From: Aquamicrobium sp.
GTDB lineage: Bacteria > Pseudomonadota > Alphaproteobacteria > Rhizobiales > Rhizobiaceae
Length of the DNA stretch: 64,000 bases
NCBI GenBank assembly: GCA_019739225.1
Contig: JAHHDT010000001.1
Span: forward strand, 558,001 to 622,000
Direction of reading: 5' to 3'
Shown one piece after another: positions 17,735-26,450 of this stretch. Under the pieces are notes generated by a model that saw only the letters and a program-made list of their open reading frames with translations, did not search any database and had not been told where the DNA came from. The translations under genes and the position numbers were made by a program. Within the stretch, counting starts at the first letter, position 1. Every line of letters begins with the position of its first letter.

Positions 17735-19108
17735 ATGATGCGCAAACTGCTTGTCGCAAACCGGGGAGTAGCGGCCGCCAGAATTCTGAAGGCAGCCCGA
17801 TCCATCGAGATTGATACGGTTGCCATCCACTCTGAAGCGGATAGCGATCTTCCTTATGTTTCGATGGCGACCGAAGCTTATTGCGTGGGCGGTCCTTCGC
17901 CCCGAGAGAGTTACCTCGCCCAGGATCGCATAATCGAGGTGGCAATGCAGGCCGGCTGCGATTCCGTTCACCCGGGATACGGATTTCTTTCCGAAAACGC
18001 CGAGTTCGCTGCCAAGGTCCGCGCTGCGGGCCTGCTATTCGTGGGTCCTCCCACTGACCTGATCGAAACGCTGGGGAACAAGGCCAAGGCGCGGGATGCA
18101 ATGGTCGGCTTCGGCGTTCCGGTTGTGGCGAGCAGCCCAATATTGCCGAATGATCCGGAGGCCGCGTTCGATATGGCTGCCGCCATCGGCTATCCTCTCA
18201 TAGTAAAGCCGATCGCCGGCGGCGGCGGCATTGGCATGCTATCGGTTGCCGACAGGACGGAACTGCGTCCGGCCCTGGACCGGGCGCGGACACTTGCAGA
18301 ACGCAGCTTCGGCGATGGAAGGTTGTTCGTTGAGCGCCTTCTCAAACGCCCGCGACATATTGAATTTCAGGTGATCGCCGATCAGCACGGGGCGGTCGCA
18401 CACCTTTACGAACGCGACTGCTCGATACAGAGGCGGAACCAGAAGGTGCTGGAAGAGACCCCCGCCCCGAACCTGCTGCGGGCCCTTCTCGACGGGATGG
18501 CGAGCCGTGTCGCCAATGCCCTTGGCCAGATGGGGTACCAGTCGCTGGGCACGGTGGAGATGCTCTACGAAAACGGCGAGTTCAGCTTTCTCGAAGTGAA
18601 TACCCGACTTCAGGTCGAGCACGCGGTGACGGAAGAAGTCACGGGCATCGATCTCGTGATGGCTCAACTGCGGATCGCCGCGGGCTCCTCCTTGGAGGAA
18701 GCGCTGGGCCGTCCTGTGCCACCCCGTCCGGAAGGACATTCTGTCCAGGCTCGCATATACTCGGAGGATCCCGTCCGTTTCCTCCCGTCGGCAGGCCATC
18801 TGGACCTGTTCGACTTTTCGGCCTGCGACGGCCTGCGGGTGGAAGCTGGCTACAAAACCGGAAACACCGTCACAACTCATTACGACCCTATGCTTGCAAA
18901 AGTCATCGCGCATGGCCGTGATCGTCGTGAAGCCATTTCGAAGCTCGTTAGCGGCCTAAGGGCGGTACGCGTCGAAGGTGTAAGGACGAACATTCCGTTC
19001 ATTCTCGAGACGCTGGAAAATCCGGTGTTCCTTGCCGGGGACGTATACACACGCTTCGTCGACGAGATGCCGCGCGCGGCCGTTCCACCTGCCGCCAAAT
19101 CAGCGTAA
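17735..19108 (+). CDS. biotin carboxylase subunit of acyl-CoA carboxylase
   Basis: 457-residue ATP-grasp enzyme that carboxylates biotin on the BCCP. It starts MMRKLLVANRGVAAARILKAA, has SVHPGYGFLSENAEFA (about 75-90), the glycine-rich PIAGGGGIGML (about 160-170), the ERDCSIQRRNQKVLEETPAP segment and the catalytic EVNTRLQVEHAVTEE (about 288-302). Its length matches a free-standing AccC-type subunit (about 450) with no biotinyl tail. The gene for the quinone-oxidoreductase-like protein starts on the base after its stop. It is the only BC gene in the window although two CT genes are present. Confidence 0.92.
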   Translation: MMRKLLVANRGVAAARILKAARSIEIDTVAIHSEADSDLPYVSMATEAYCVGGPSPRESYLAQDRIIEVAMQAGCDSVHPGYGFLSENAEFAAKVRAAGLLFVGPPTDLIETLGNKAKARDAMVGFGVPVVASSPILPNDPEAAFDMAAAIGYPLIVKPIAGGGGIGMLSVADRTELRPALDRARTLAERSFGDGRLFVERLLKRPRHIEFQVIADQHGAVAHLYERDCSIQRRNQKVLEETPAPNLLRALLDGMASRVANALGQMGYQSLGTVEMLYENGEFSFLEVNTRLQVEHAVTEEVTGIDLVMAQLRIAAGSSLEEALGRPVPPRPEGHSVQARIYSEDPVRFLPSAGHLDLFDFSACDGLRVEAGYKTGNTVTTHYDPMLAKVIAHGRDRREAISKLVSGLRAVRVEGVRTNIPFILETLENPVFLAGDVYTRFVDEMPRAAVPPAAKSA

Positions 19109-20101
19109 GTGCCAGATATGTATCAAGCCACTGAACTTGTATGCGAAGGCTTCGGCGGACCGGACACGCTCAGACCCCGGCTGCGCCCGCTTGAAAAACC
19201 ACGCTCGGGCGAGGTGCTCGTTCGTCAGACGGCAATAGGTGTCAATTTTATCGACACCATGCAGAGGCGCGGACTGGTGCCGGGTCTCGAGACGCCATTT
19301 GTTCCGGGTTTCGAGTCGGCCGGGATAATCGAAGCGATCGGTCCCGATGCGCAGGGGCTTGAGGTCGGCCAGCGCGTAGCCGTCTTCCGGATGCGTCCGG
19401 GCGCGTATGCAGATCGGGTGCTTGTCCCATGCGATCGCGTGGTTGCCCTTCCTCCGCAGGTGGACGACAGGCAAGCCGCCTCGCTACTATTCAAGGGCCT
19501 CACAGCCCAATACCTGCTCCGGCGGACGACACAGATCGGGCCGGGAAGCCGCATCGTCATTCACGCGGCCGCCGGCGGCGTTGGACAGATCCTGGCGAGG
19601 TGGGCGCGCAGCCTTGGCGCTGAGGTGTTCGGCACCGCGGGTTCCACCGCCAAAGTCGACAGCGCACTCAAGGCGGGCTGCATGGCCTGCGTGGACTACA
19701 GCCAGTCGGGGTGGGAAGACGAACTCGCAGCGCTGCTCGGGCCGGAAAAGGCGGACGTGGTCTACGACTCGGTAGGGGCCGCGACATTCATGAAATCGCT
19801 TAACCTCGTGCGCCGCTTCGGGCTGGTTGTCGTATTTGGCGGCGCATCCGGTCCCGCACCGGCCGTCACACCGGAAGAACTGAACAGGCACGGCTGTCTG
19901 TTTCTCACGCGCCCTTCAGTCTTTCCGCACAACGATACAGCGCAGACGCTTCGTCGCAACGCCGCGGATCTTTTAGAAGCCGTCGCCGCAGGCACGATTT
20001 TCGCCGACGTCGGGCTGGAGCTACCGCTGAGCGATGCTGCAACCGCACATGCGGAACTGGAAGCTCGCAGAACGGCGGGTTCGATCGTTCTCAAGGCCTG
20101 A
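19109..20101 (+). CDS. quinone oxidoreductase-like MDR reductase
   Basis: 330-residue NADPH-dependent medium-chain reductase of the quinone oxidoreductase / enoyl reductase branch. It shows GVNFIDTMQRRGL (about 46-58), the nucleotide-binding IHAAAGGVGQILARWARSLGAEVFGTAGS (about 149-177), and no zinc-ligand cysteines. The GTG start at 19109 directly follows the biotin carboxylase TAA; ATG at 19118 is the alternative. In the BCCP-BC-QOR-BioY operon it may reduce the double bond of an acyl-CoA intermediate. A second MDR enzyme lies at 25425. Confidence 0.85.
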   Translation: MPDMYQATELVCEGFGGPDTLRPRLRPLEKPRSGEVLVRQTAIGVNFIDTMQRRGLVPGLETPFVPGFESAGIIEAIGPDAQGLEVGQRVAVFRMRPGAYADRVLVPCDRVVALPPQVDDRQAASLLFKGLTAQYLLRRTTQIGPGSRIVIHAAAGGVGQILARWARSLGAEVFGTAGSTAKVDSALKAGCMACVDYSQSGWEDELAALLGPEKADVVYDSVGAATFMKSLNLVRRFGLVVVFGGASGPAPAVTPEELNRHGCLFLTRPSVFPHNDTAQTLRRNAADLLEAVAAGTIFADVGLELPLSDAATAHAELEARRTAGSIVLKA

Positions 20102-20128
20102 ACGAATCAACCAACGGAGCAGAAACAC

Positions 20129-20716
20129 ATGTCAGCAACATCCACATTTCTAACCGGCGGCACGTCGCGTGAAACTGCCATTCGCCACGCAGTCGCGGTG
20201 GCGCTCGGCGTCGGCTTTCTGATCGCGGCGTCCAAGATTCGCGTACCGATGTGGCCGGTACCGATGACGATGCAGACCTTCGCAGTATTGATCGTGGGCG
20301 GGGTGTGCAGCTTGCGGATGAGCGCAACCATTCTTGTGGCCTGGCTTTCACTGGGCCTGCTTGGCTTCAGCGTCTTCACCGGAGAGGCCGCCGGCGCAGC
20401 CTATCTCGCCGGCCCTACAGCGGGTTATCTGGCGGGCTTCGTTGCCGCCGCGCTGCTCGTCGGCGCAGTATCGCGGCGCAGCAATGCTGGCTCGCCACGC
20501 AGCATGGTGCTGTCGCTCGCTCTTGGATGCGTCGCCATCTACACGTGCGGATTGCTGTGGATGGCCTGGCTGTTCGGCGCATCGCAATCGGCCTCATGGA
20601 TACTCTGGAACGGGATGATCGTGTTTGTGCCGGGCGAAATTCTCAAGCTGGCCGCGGCGGCGGCGATCCTTGTCGCCATGCGGACACGCAGCGACCGGCA
20701 GACGAAGGCGAAATAG
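20129..20716 (+). CDS. bioY: biotin transporter BioY
   Basis: 195-residue membrane protein with about six hydrophobic helices, the substrate-binding S-component of ECF-type biotin transporters. Family motifs seen are PVPMTMQTFAVLIVGG (about 46-61), AGPTAGYLAGFVAAALLVG (about 93-111) and VFVPGEILKLAAA near the C-terminus. No bioM or bioN follows, and solitary BioY is known to import biotin in some bacteria. It ends the BCCP-BC-QOR operon, so biotin uptake would be induced together with the biotin enzyme that needs it. Confidence 0.93.
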   Translation: MSATSTFLTGGTSRETAIRHAVAVALGVGFLIAASKIRVPMWPVPMTMQTFAVLIVGGVCSLRMSATILVAWLSLGLLGFSVFTGEAAGAAYLAGPTAGYLAGFVAAALLVGAVSRRSNAGSPRSMVLSLALGCVAIYTCGLLWMAWLFGASQSASWILWNGMIVFVPGEILKLAAAAAILVAMRTRSDRQTKAK

Positions 20717-20748
20717 AGACCGCCTGCCGGCATCGGCGGAAGATGCTT

Positions 20749-20775
20749 GCGGCTGCCGGACCCCCTGGCAGCCGC
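20749..20775. terminator. hairpin between convergent bioY and decarboxylase genes
   Basis: A perfect 9-bp stem GCGGCTGCC/GGCAGCCGC with a 9-base loop lies in the 89-bp space between convergent genes; a weaker CCGCC/GGCGG stem precedes it (about 20721-20740). There is no T-tract, so this is a possible bidirectional terminator or 3'-end stabiliser. Confidence 0.6.
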
Positions 20776-20805
20776 CTCGCCCCGGTTATAGACCGGGCAA
20801 AAACA

Positions 20806-21597
20806 CTACCGGAATTGCGCCTCAGTATCGAGAAGCGTGAAGTCGTCCATGCGGCCGAGCAGATAGGGGAAGAAAGCATCCTTGTCGATCGTGCCGACCG
20901 ACCTTCCGCTGCCCTCGAGATCGCCTTCGAGATAGGTCGCCGCCCTCGTTTCGTAGACGGGTATGTCACCGCAGGGATCATGCAAATTCGATTGCAGGAT
21001 CACGTGCCCTTCGCCCGAAAGACGCTTGCTGAAATTGTTCTCGAACGCGACATGCGTGACAACCGCATCCGCCTCGCAACTCGACCCATCCGCAGCAGGC
21101 GCAGCCTTTACATTGAAGGCTGCGGAAGATGTTCGCAGCGGACCCAGATCGTCTTTCAGGTCGGCCTGCAAATCAATGATGCGTACACCCCTTCGCTCGA
21201 CGAAACCGTGCATCGCGCTGCCGCGCCTATAGAGCGAAGACGAGGCGGCTTTCTTCGGCTCGCCCAGCACCTCACGCCCATACATGATTGCCGGTTCCGC
21301 ATCCATGTACATCGCAACCGTATAGGGGGCGTCCATGCCCTTGTAGCGGGCGTGGACGTAGAGCGCGCCGCCGCTATAGTCCCCGACGCAATTTGATCGC
21401 CACCGCCCGACCTTGGCGCTGGCGAGCGCTTCGGCCGCCGGTTCGAACCCGGGGGGCAGCAACGCGGCGATGACATCTCGGTCGGTAAGGAATTCGACCT
21501 GCAGCACCTCCGCAGCCACGAACCTCACCCGCTTCAGAATTGCCCTTGCGCGGGCGACCTCCTCCGCAGTCTTCACGAACCCCACGCGCTCCTCCAT
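20806..21597 (-). CDS. acetoacetate decarboxylase family protein
   Basis: 263-residue ADC-fold protein. GREVLGEPKKAASSSLYRRG places two adjacent lysines at 115-116, the position of the Schiff-base lysine and its neighbour in clostridial acetoacetate decarboxylase (Lys115/Lys116). Members decarboxylate 3-oxo acids or act as aldolases and dehydratases on related compounds. It is the last gene of the six-gene minus-strand operon starting at dctP (SBP 3). Its role might be decarboxylation of a 3-oxo product; the true substrate is open. Confidence 0.85.
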   Translation of the reverse strand: MEERVGFVKTAEEVARARAILKRVRFVAAEVLQVEFLTDRDVIAALLPPGFEPAAEALASAKVGRWRSNCVGDYSGGALYVHARYKGMDAPYTVAMYMDAEPAIMYGREVLGEPKKAASSSLYRRGSAMHGFVERRGVRIIDLQADLKDDLGPLRTSSAAFNVKAAPAADGSSCEADAVVTHVAFENNFSKRLSGEGHVILQSNLHDPCGDIPVYETRAATYLEGDLEGSGRSVGTIDKDAFFPYLLGRMDDFTLLDTEAQFR

Positions 21598-21627
21598 TAG
21601 CCATGATGGTCTGCACGGAATCCGCCG

Positions 21628-23169
21628 TCAGATGCTGCGCCCGGTGTCCTGCCAGTATCGGGCGCGGATCTCCTTCTTGGCGATCTTTCCTACCGGGGTG
21701 CGGGGCAGCTCGTCGACGATCTCGACGGACTTCGGCGTTTTCACGCTGCCCAGCCTGTCCTTGCAAAAAGCGATGATTTCCTCGGGCTTCGCGGCAGCGT
21801 TGCCGCGTGTTTCCACGAACGCCGCTACCGCCTCGCCCCATTTTTCATCTGGCAGGCCGACAACGGCACAATCCTGGACCGATGGGTGTTGCATGAGAAC
21901 GGCTTCCACCTCTGCCGGATAGACATTGAAGCCGCCGGTAATGATCATCTCTTTGAGGCGATCCACGATGTAGACAAATCCGTCCTGGTCCATGAACCCC
22001 ACATCGCCCGTATGATGCCAGCCATGGAGGCTTGCCTCGGCAGTCGCTTCGGGGTTCTTGTAGTAGCCGCTCATGACGAGATCGCCACGCACCACCAGTT
22101 CGCCACGCTCACCGGCGGGCAGAAGCTGCCCGGCGGCATCCATCACGGCGACCTCCGTCAACAGGGTTCGTTGGCCGCAACTGGCAAGCCGCGCCGCTTC
22201 GGCCCCGTCGCGGCTGTGCAATTCGGGTGGAAGGCAGGTGCAAAAGATTGGTGCTTCCGTTTGTCCCCAGAACTGGAGCATGACCGGCCCGAACACATCC
22301 AGACACTCTTTCAGGCGGTCGACGGACATTGGCGCCGACGTGTAGATAAAGCACTGCAGCGACGAGAAATCTCGCTCGCGCAGGCCGGGCTCGCCCAGCA
22401 GCATGTAGATCGCGGTAGGCGGCAGATAGAGGTGCGTCACCTTCGAGCGCTCGATCTCGTCGAGTACTCTCGTGGCGTTAAAGCCGTCATGGATGACAAG
22501 TGTCGCCCCTTCAGCCAGCATTAGCAAGCCGATGGTTCCGGCAGCATGCGTGATCGGCGACATGATCAGATAGGTGGATGGCCCCTTTCTGGGAAGATGC
22601 GGAAAATAGTTCGCCGCCATCGCATCCCATGTCCGTGACGTGAATGTAACGCCCTTGGGGAGCCCAGTGGTGCCGCCCGTGCCGTAGATGCTGACGATGC
22701 GTCCATCGCCTTCATCGACTGCGGATGGACGTCCGTTCGCATCCTCGATCCATTCATTCAGCGCCTGCCCGAGCGGGCCATTGCCGTTCATGCAAATGAA
22801 CGTGCCAATCCGCGGACACTTCTCCCGCACGATCTCCACCTCGGCAGAGAAGCGCTGGTCGTAGAACAACACGTCCACATCGAAATTCGCAATAAGGCCG
22901 GCGTTGTCAGCGATGTGGTTCTTGGAATTCACAGGCACGAAGACAGCCCCGGCCCGGAATATCCCAAGAATGCATTCAAATGCGAGCGCCGAGTTTCCGG
23001 AGTAGACGGCACAATGCGCTCGACCGAAACCCGCTCGTTGGAGTTGTGCCGCGATCGCGTTCGAGGAGGCATCCACCTCGCGATAGGTCCTGCGCACCGG
23101 CCCGTCGATCAGGCAATCTCGTTCTGGGTACAGCGTTGCTCCACGCTGAAAAAGGCTGGATACACCCAC
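21628..23169 (-). CDS. AMP-forming acyl-CoA synthetase (ligase 2)
   Basis: 513-residue class I adenylate-forming ligase. P-loop VSIYGTGGTTGLPKGVTF near residue 155; YTSAPMSVDRL, LQFWGQTEAP, GWHHTGDVGFMDQDGFVYIVDRLKEMIITGGFNVYP and the C-terminal PRTPVGKIAKKEIR with the catalytic lysine are all present. It is a close relative of ligase 3 at 28665-30179. I chose GTG 23169 because the resulting N-terminus (GVSSLFQRGATLY) aligns with ligase 3 (GVTSLFERGASLY) and GAGGAG precedes it. Its place in an operon with a binding protein, reductase, thiolase and SDR suggests activation of the imported acid. Confidence 0.87.
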   Translation of the reverse strand: MGVSSLFQRGATLYPERDCLIDGPVRRTYREVDASSNAIAAQLQRAGFGRAHCAVYSGNSALAFECILGIFRAGAVFVPVNSKNHIADNAGLIANFDVDVLFYDQRFSAEVEIVREKCPRIGTFICMNGNGPLGQALNEWIEDANGRPSAVDEGDGRIVSIYGTGGTTGLPKGVTFTSRTWDAMAANYFPHLPRKGPSTYLIMSPITHAAGTIGLLMLAEGATLVIHDGFNATRVLDEIERSKVTHLYLPPTAIYMLLGEPGLRERDFSSLQCFIYTSAPMSVDRLKECLDVFGPVMLQFWGQTEAPIFCTCLPPELHSRDGAEAARLASCGQRTLLTEVAVMDAAGQLLPAGERGELVVRGDLVMSGYYKNPEATAEASLHGWHHTGDVGFMDQDGFVYIVDRLKEMIITGGFNVYPAEVEAVLMQHPSVQDCAVVGLPDEKWGEAVAAFVETRGNAAAKPEEIIAFCKDRLGSVKTPKSVEIVDELPRTPVGKIAKKEIRARYWQDTGRSI

Positions 23170-23258
23170 TCTCGGGGACTCCTCGTTTTCGGTATCGGCT
23201 TGTGGCGGCTGCAGCGGCAATCCGCTGCAGCCGCGCGATTCAGCTTCAGCTCTGGCTG

Positions 23259-24128
23259 TCAGCCTGGTGTGCTATCCATCAGGCCGGCGGCAGAGAACCC
23301 GCCATCGGCCGCGATCGTCTGGCCCGTCACAAATCCCGCATCATTGCTGGCCAGATATGCCACCACGCCCGCGATCTCTTCCGGAGCGCCATAGCGGCTC
23401 AACGCCATGCGCGAGGTGAAGGCGCGGCGCGTTGTTTCCTGATGATGCTTTCGCGTCATCGGAGTGTCCACCGGGCCGGGCGCTATGCAGTTGACACGGA
23501 TACCGTATCGACCGAGGTCCATAGCCATCTGCTTGGTGAGATGGATCACGGCGGCCTTGGACGTGCCATAAGCCGTGCGACCCGTTCCTGCCGCGAGGCC
23601 GGCCAGAGAAGCGATGTTGACGATGGCGCCACCGTCTCCCTGCTCGCGCATCTGCCGGGCCGCGGCCTGACCGCAGACGAGCACACCTGTAAGGTTGACA
23701 TCCAGCGTCTTGCGCCAGACCGAGAGCGGCAAATCCAGAAAGTCGTGAAGGGCCGCTACACCGGCGTTGCTGACCATCAGATCGAGGCGGCCGAACCGTT
23801 CGACTGCAACCCGCACCATTGCGTCGACGTCGTCGGCATTGCTGACGTCCCCTACGTGACAGAAGAACCGGTCTTCGCCCCGATCAGTGTCTTTAGCCAC
23901 GCCCGGCACATAATTTGCGGCGCTTTCATGCAATGCCGGCCCATCAAGATCGACAAGCAGCACATTCCAGCCATCGTCGAGTAGCCGGTTGGCGATCGCG
24001 GCACCCAGTCCGCGAGCAGCACCAGTTACGATCGCTACCTTGCGCTTCTCGTCCGGTGTCGCCGCCTCCGTCGATGATTTCGGCCCTGCGCCGGGCGCAG
24101 GGGTCTGTCTGATCTCCTGCGAGGTCAT
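23259..24128 (-). CDS. short-chain dehydrogenase/reductase (SDR 1)
   Basis: 289-residue classical SDR. The cofactor motif is TGAARGLG (about 35-42) after a 28-residue N-terminal extension rich in Pro, Ala and Ser. It also shows VSNAGVA, the catalytic Ser in NIASLAG and YGTSK with Tyr and Lys, and ends with the usual VTGQTIAADGGF. It overlaps the thiolase stop by four bases (ATGA). Beside a thiolase and an enoyl reductase, it most simply oxidises a 3-hydroxyacyl-CoA, but this is inference. Confidence 0.86.
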   Translation of the reverse strand: MTSQEIRQTPAPGAGPKSSTEAATPDEKRKVAIVTGAARGLGAAIANRLLDDGWNVLLVDLDGPALHESAANYVPGVAKDTDRGEDRFFCHVGDVSNADDVDAMVRVAVERFGRLDLMVSNAGVAALHDFLDLPLSVWRKTLDVNLTGVLVCGQAAARQMREQGDGGAIVNIASLAGLAAGTGRTAYGTSKAAVIHLTKQMAMDLGRYGIRVNCIAPGPVDTPMTRKHHQETTRRAFTSRMALSRYGAPEEIAGVVAYLASNDAGFVTGQTIAADGGFSAAGLMDSTPG

Positions 24129-25384
24129 GCGCGATCCGGCCCCTCAAGGATGGTGACCGTGCAAGCCGCCTCGTCAAAGCCGATCGTGCCTCCCCCGTTT
24201 TCCGCGAGGCCAAAACGGGCATTGGCCACCTGACGGGGGCCAGCCTCGCCGCGAAGCTGGACGCAAAGCTCATGAATCATCGACAGGCCGGTGGCACCGA
24301 CCGGATGACCCTTCGACTGAAGCCCGCCAGAGGTGTTGATGGGAAGCCGGCCGCCCATCGACGACGCCCCGGATTCCACGAACGCGCCGCCCTTCCCTTC
24401 CTCACAGAAACGAAGCATTTCGGGCTGGTAGACCTCCGAGAATGCTGTCGCATCGTGAAGTTCGGCAACGTGGATGTCTTCCGGTCCGAGGCCGGCAAGC
24501 TTGTAGGCCTTGTCGGCGGCAATCCGGCTCAGGCCCGGCTCGTCCAGGCTGCGATACTTGCCGCCGGAAAGCGAGCTGGCCCGGATCTTCACCGCGCGGT
24601 CCTGGACCTCACGCGGCATTCGCCGCAGGAAGCTCTCCGAAACCACGATCGCGGCGGCAGCACCGTCACCGATCGGCGCGCACATCGAACGCGTGATGGG
24701 AAAGCTGATTTCACGATCGGCCAGCGCATCCTCGACGGAGACTTCGAACTGGTACTGGGCGAGCGGATTCAGGCTGCCGAAATAGTGGTTCTTGGAGGAA
24801 GCAATCGCGTACTGGCGTTGCGTCGTTCCATATTTCTTCATGTGGTAGGCCGCCTGCATGGCATAGGTATCCATGAACAACGTGCCGCCGCCGGAATTGT
24901 GTATGAACGGCTTTCCCGAAAGCTCGCCAGCCTGCGTATAATACTCTTCCCACTCGCTCTCATCGAAGTGGTCGATACCGCCTTCGAAAAGTGCGCGTGT
25001 ACTGGCCGGGTCGTCCTTGACGAAGGTCTTCTCGACGCCGATCGCCAGAGAGATGTCGTGCAGCCCTGAAATGACGTCCTTCCACGCGCCTTGAAAAGCC
25101 ATGGAAGCGCTGGCGCAACCGCCCTCGACATTGGTGATGCCTACGCGCTCCGGGAAAAGTCCTTCACGCACCAGCGGCGTGAAGCAGACCTGGCCGCGAA
25201 TGTTAGCCTGGCCGAACGTACCCATGCCGCAATTGCTGAACCAGGCGCTCTCGATCTCATGGCCGTTTTCGAGACCGGCCTCGCCGAGCACTCCCAAATA
25301 GGCCTCGCGCGTCAAATCCTTGAAACTGCGATCCGGAAACTTTCCGAAACGTGTGCAGTAGCTACCCAGTATGTATGCGCTCAT
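24125..25384 (-). CDS. SCP-x-type thiolase (acetyl-CoA acyltransferase)
   Basis: 419-residue thiolase of the SCP2/SCP-x branch, cleaving 3-oxoacyl-CoA with CoA. The nucleophile Cys90 lies in NVEGGCASASMAF, the histidine in GLQSKGHPVGATG (about 360) and the last glycine motif in AENGGGTIGF, so it looks active, unlike the thiolase-like protein at 14736. I chose ATG 25384 (MSAYILGS) as the family start. It lies 41 bp after the MECR-like reductase stop and overlaps SDR 1. Confidence 0.88.
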   Translation of the reverse strand: MSAYILGSYCTRFGKFPDRSFKDLTREAYLGVLGEAGLENGHEIESAWFSNCGMGTFGQANIRGQVCFTPLVREGLFPERVGITNVEGGCASASMAFQGAWKDVISGLHDISLAIGVEKTFVKDDPASTRALFEGGIDHFDESEWEEYYTQAGELSGKPFIHNSGGGTLFMDTYAMQAAYHMKKYGTTQRQYAIASSKNHYFGSLNPLAQYQFEVSVEDALADREISFPITRSMCAPIGDGAAAAIVVSESFLRRMPREVQDRAVKIRASSLSGGKYRSLDEPGLSRIAADKAYKLAGLGPEDIHVAELHDATAFSEVYQPEMLRFCEEGKGGAFVESGASSMGGRLPINTSGGLQSKGHPVGATGLSMIHELCVQLRGEAGPRQVANARFGLAENGGGTIGFDEAACTVTILEGPDRA

Positions 25385-25424
25385 ATGTCTTTCCACTTCG
25401 ATCCATTGTCCGGCAGCGCCGGCC

Positions 25425-26426
25425 CTAGTTGGCGTTTTCCGCGGCGGTCACCGGGTCGTTCCCGCGAAATAAAATCTTGCCTCCACGCCCGCTTCTGGCG
25501 GCGTGGCTTAATGCTGTTCGATGATCAGCAAGGCCGTAGACCTGCTCGACTTTCATGTGCAGCTTTCCATCGGCGACAAGTCCGGCCAGCGGACCGTAGA
25601 CGCTCTCAAGCTCCTTTCGTGGGGCGGTATCGGCCCAGGGCGCCAACCAGAAGCCTTCCAGTGTCACCCTCCGAAAGATCAGGTCGGATGGAGCGAGTTC
25701 GGCGTTGCGGCCCGAAAGCAACCCGTAAGTCAGTACCCGGCCGCCCTCTGCGAGATGACCGCCCAATCGCGCTGTGGCCTCGCCGCCTATGGCATCAAGG
25801 GCAAGGCGAGGCCGTTCGGCGCAATGTTCGGGAAGGTCTTCATCTTCCAGCAGCACGATATCGCCGCCGAGATCACGGACCAGCGCCGCTGCCTGCTTGC
25901 TGCGAACGAGATTGATCGTTCTGAACCCAAGATTGCGGGCGAGCTGGATGACGCATTGGCCGACGCCGGAATTCGCGGCGTTCTGAATGATCCAGTCTCC
26001 CGGCTCGAGATCGACGGCACTGTGAAGCATCCTCCAGGCCGTGCCCGGATTGGCCGCCAGCATCGAAAGCTGGGCTGGGTCCGCCTGCGGCAGCGCGAAC
26101 AGGCGCGTCGCATCGAGCGTTAACTGCTCGGCCCAAACCGGTTTGCCGCCGAACCGGAGCAGCACGAGATCGCCGTCGTGGAGGTGGTCCACGCCCGCAC
26201 CCACCTCGATGACCTTCCCGACGCCTTCCACGCCGCATCCCATGGGAAGATGCGGCCGCGAGGCACCGTATCGACCCTGGGTCTTCAGAAGGTCCGAAGG
26301 ATTGATGGGACTTGCAAGCATCAAGACGCGAACCTCACCCCGTCCCGGAGGCGGGGCGAGTTCGGCATCAGCAAGTTCGACGACCTCTGAGGCCTCGCCG
26401 AAACTGTTGAATTGCAGGTGCTTCAT
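25425..26426 (-). CDS. MDR enoyl-thioester reductase (MECR-like)
   Basis: 333-residue medium-chain reductase with no zinc ligands. NPSDLLKTQGRYG (about 41-53), GCGVEGVGKVIEVG and the cofactor region IIQNAANSGVGQCVIQLARNLGFRTINLVR are characteristic of 2-enoyl-thioester reductases (MECR/Etr1). It probably reduces a 2-enoyl-CoA with NADPH. ATG 26426 is used; a GTG two codons earlier is equally possible. Second gene of the operon behind dctP (SBP 3). Confidence 0.85.
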   Translation of the reverse strand: MKHLQFNSFGEASEVVELADAELAPPPGRGEVRVLMLASPINPSDLLKTQGRYGASRPHLPMGCGVEGVGKVIEVGAGVDHLHDGDLVLLRFGGKPVWAEQLTLDATRLFALPQADPAQLSMLAANPGTAWRMLHSAVDLEPGDWIIQNAANSGVGQCVIQLARNLGFRTINLVRSKQAAALVRDLGGDIVLLEDEDLPEHCAERPRLALDAIGGEATARLGGHLAEGGRVLTYGLLSGRNAELAPSDLIFRRVTLEGFWLAPWADTAPRKELESVYGPLAGLVADGKLHMKVEQVYGLADHRTALSHAARSGRGGKILFRGNDPVTAAENAN

Positions 26427-26450
26427 GCTCACGGGGCTCTTTGCGGAGGA

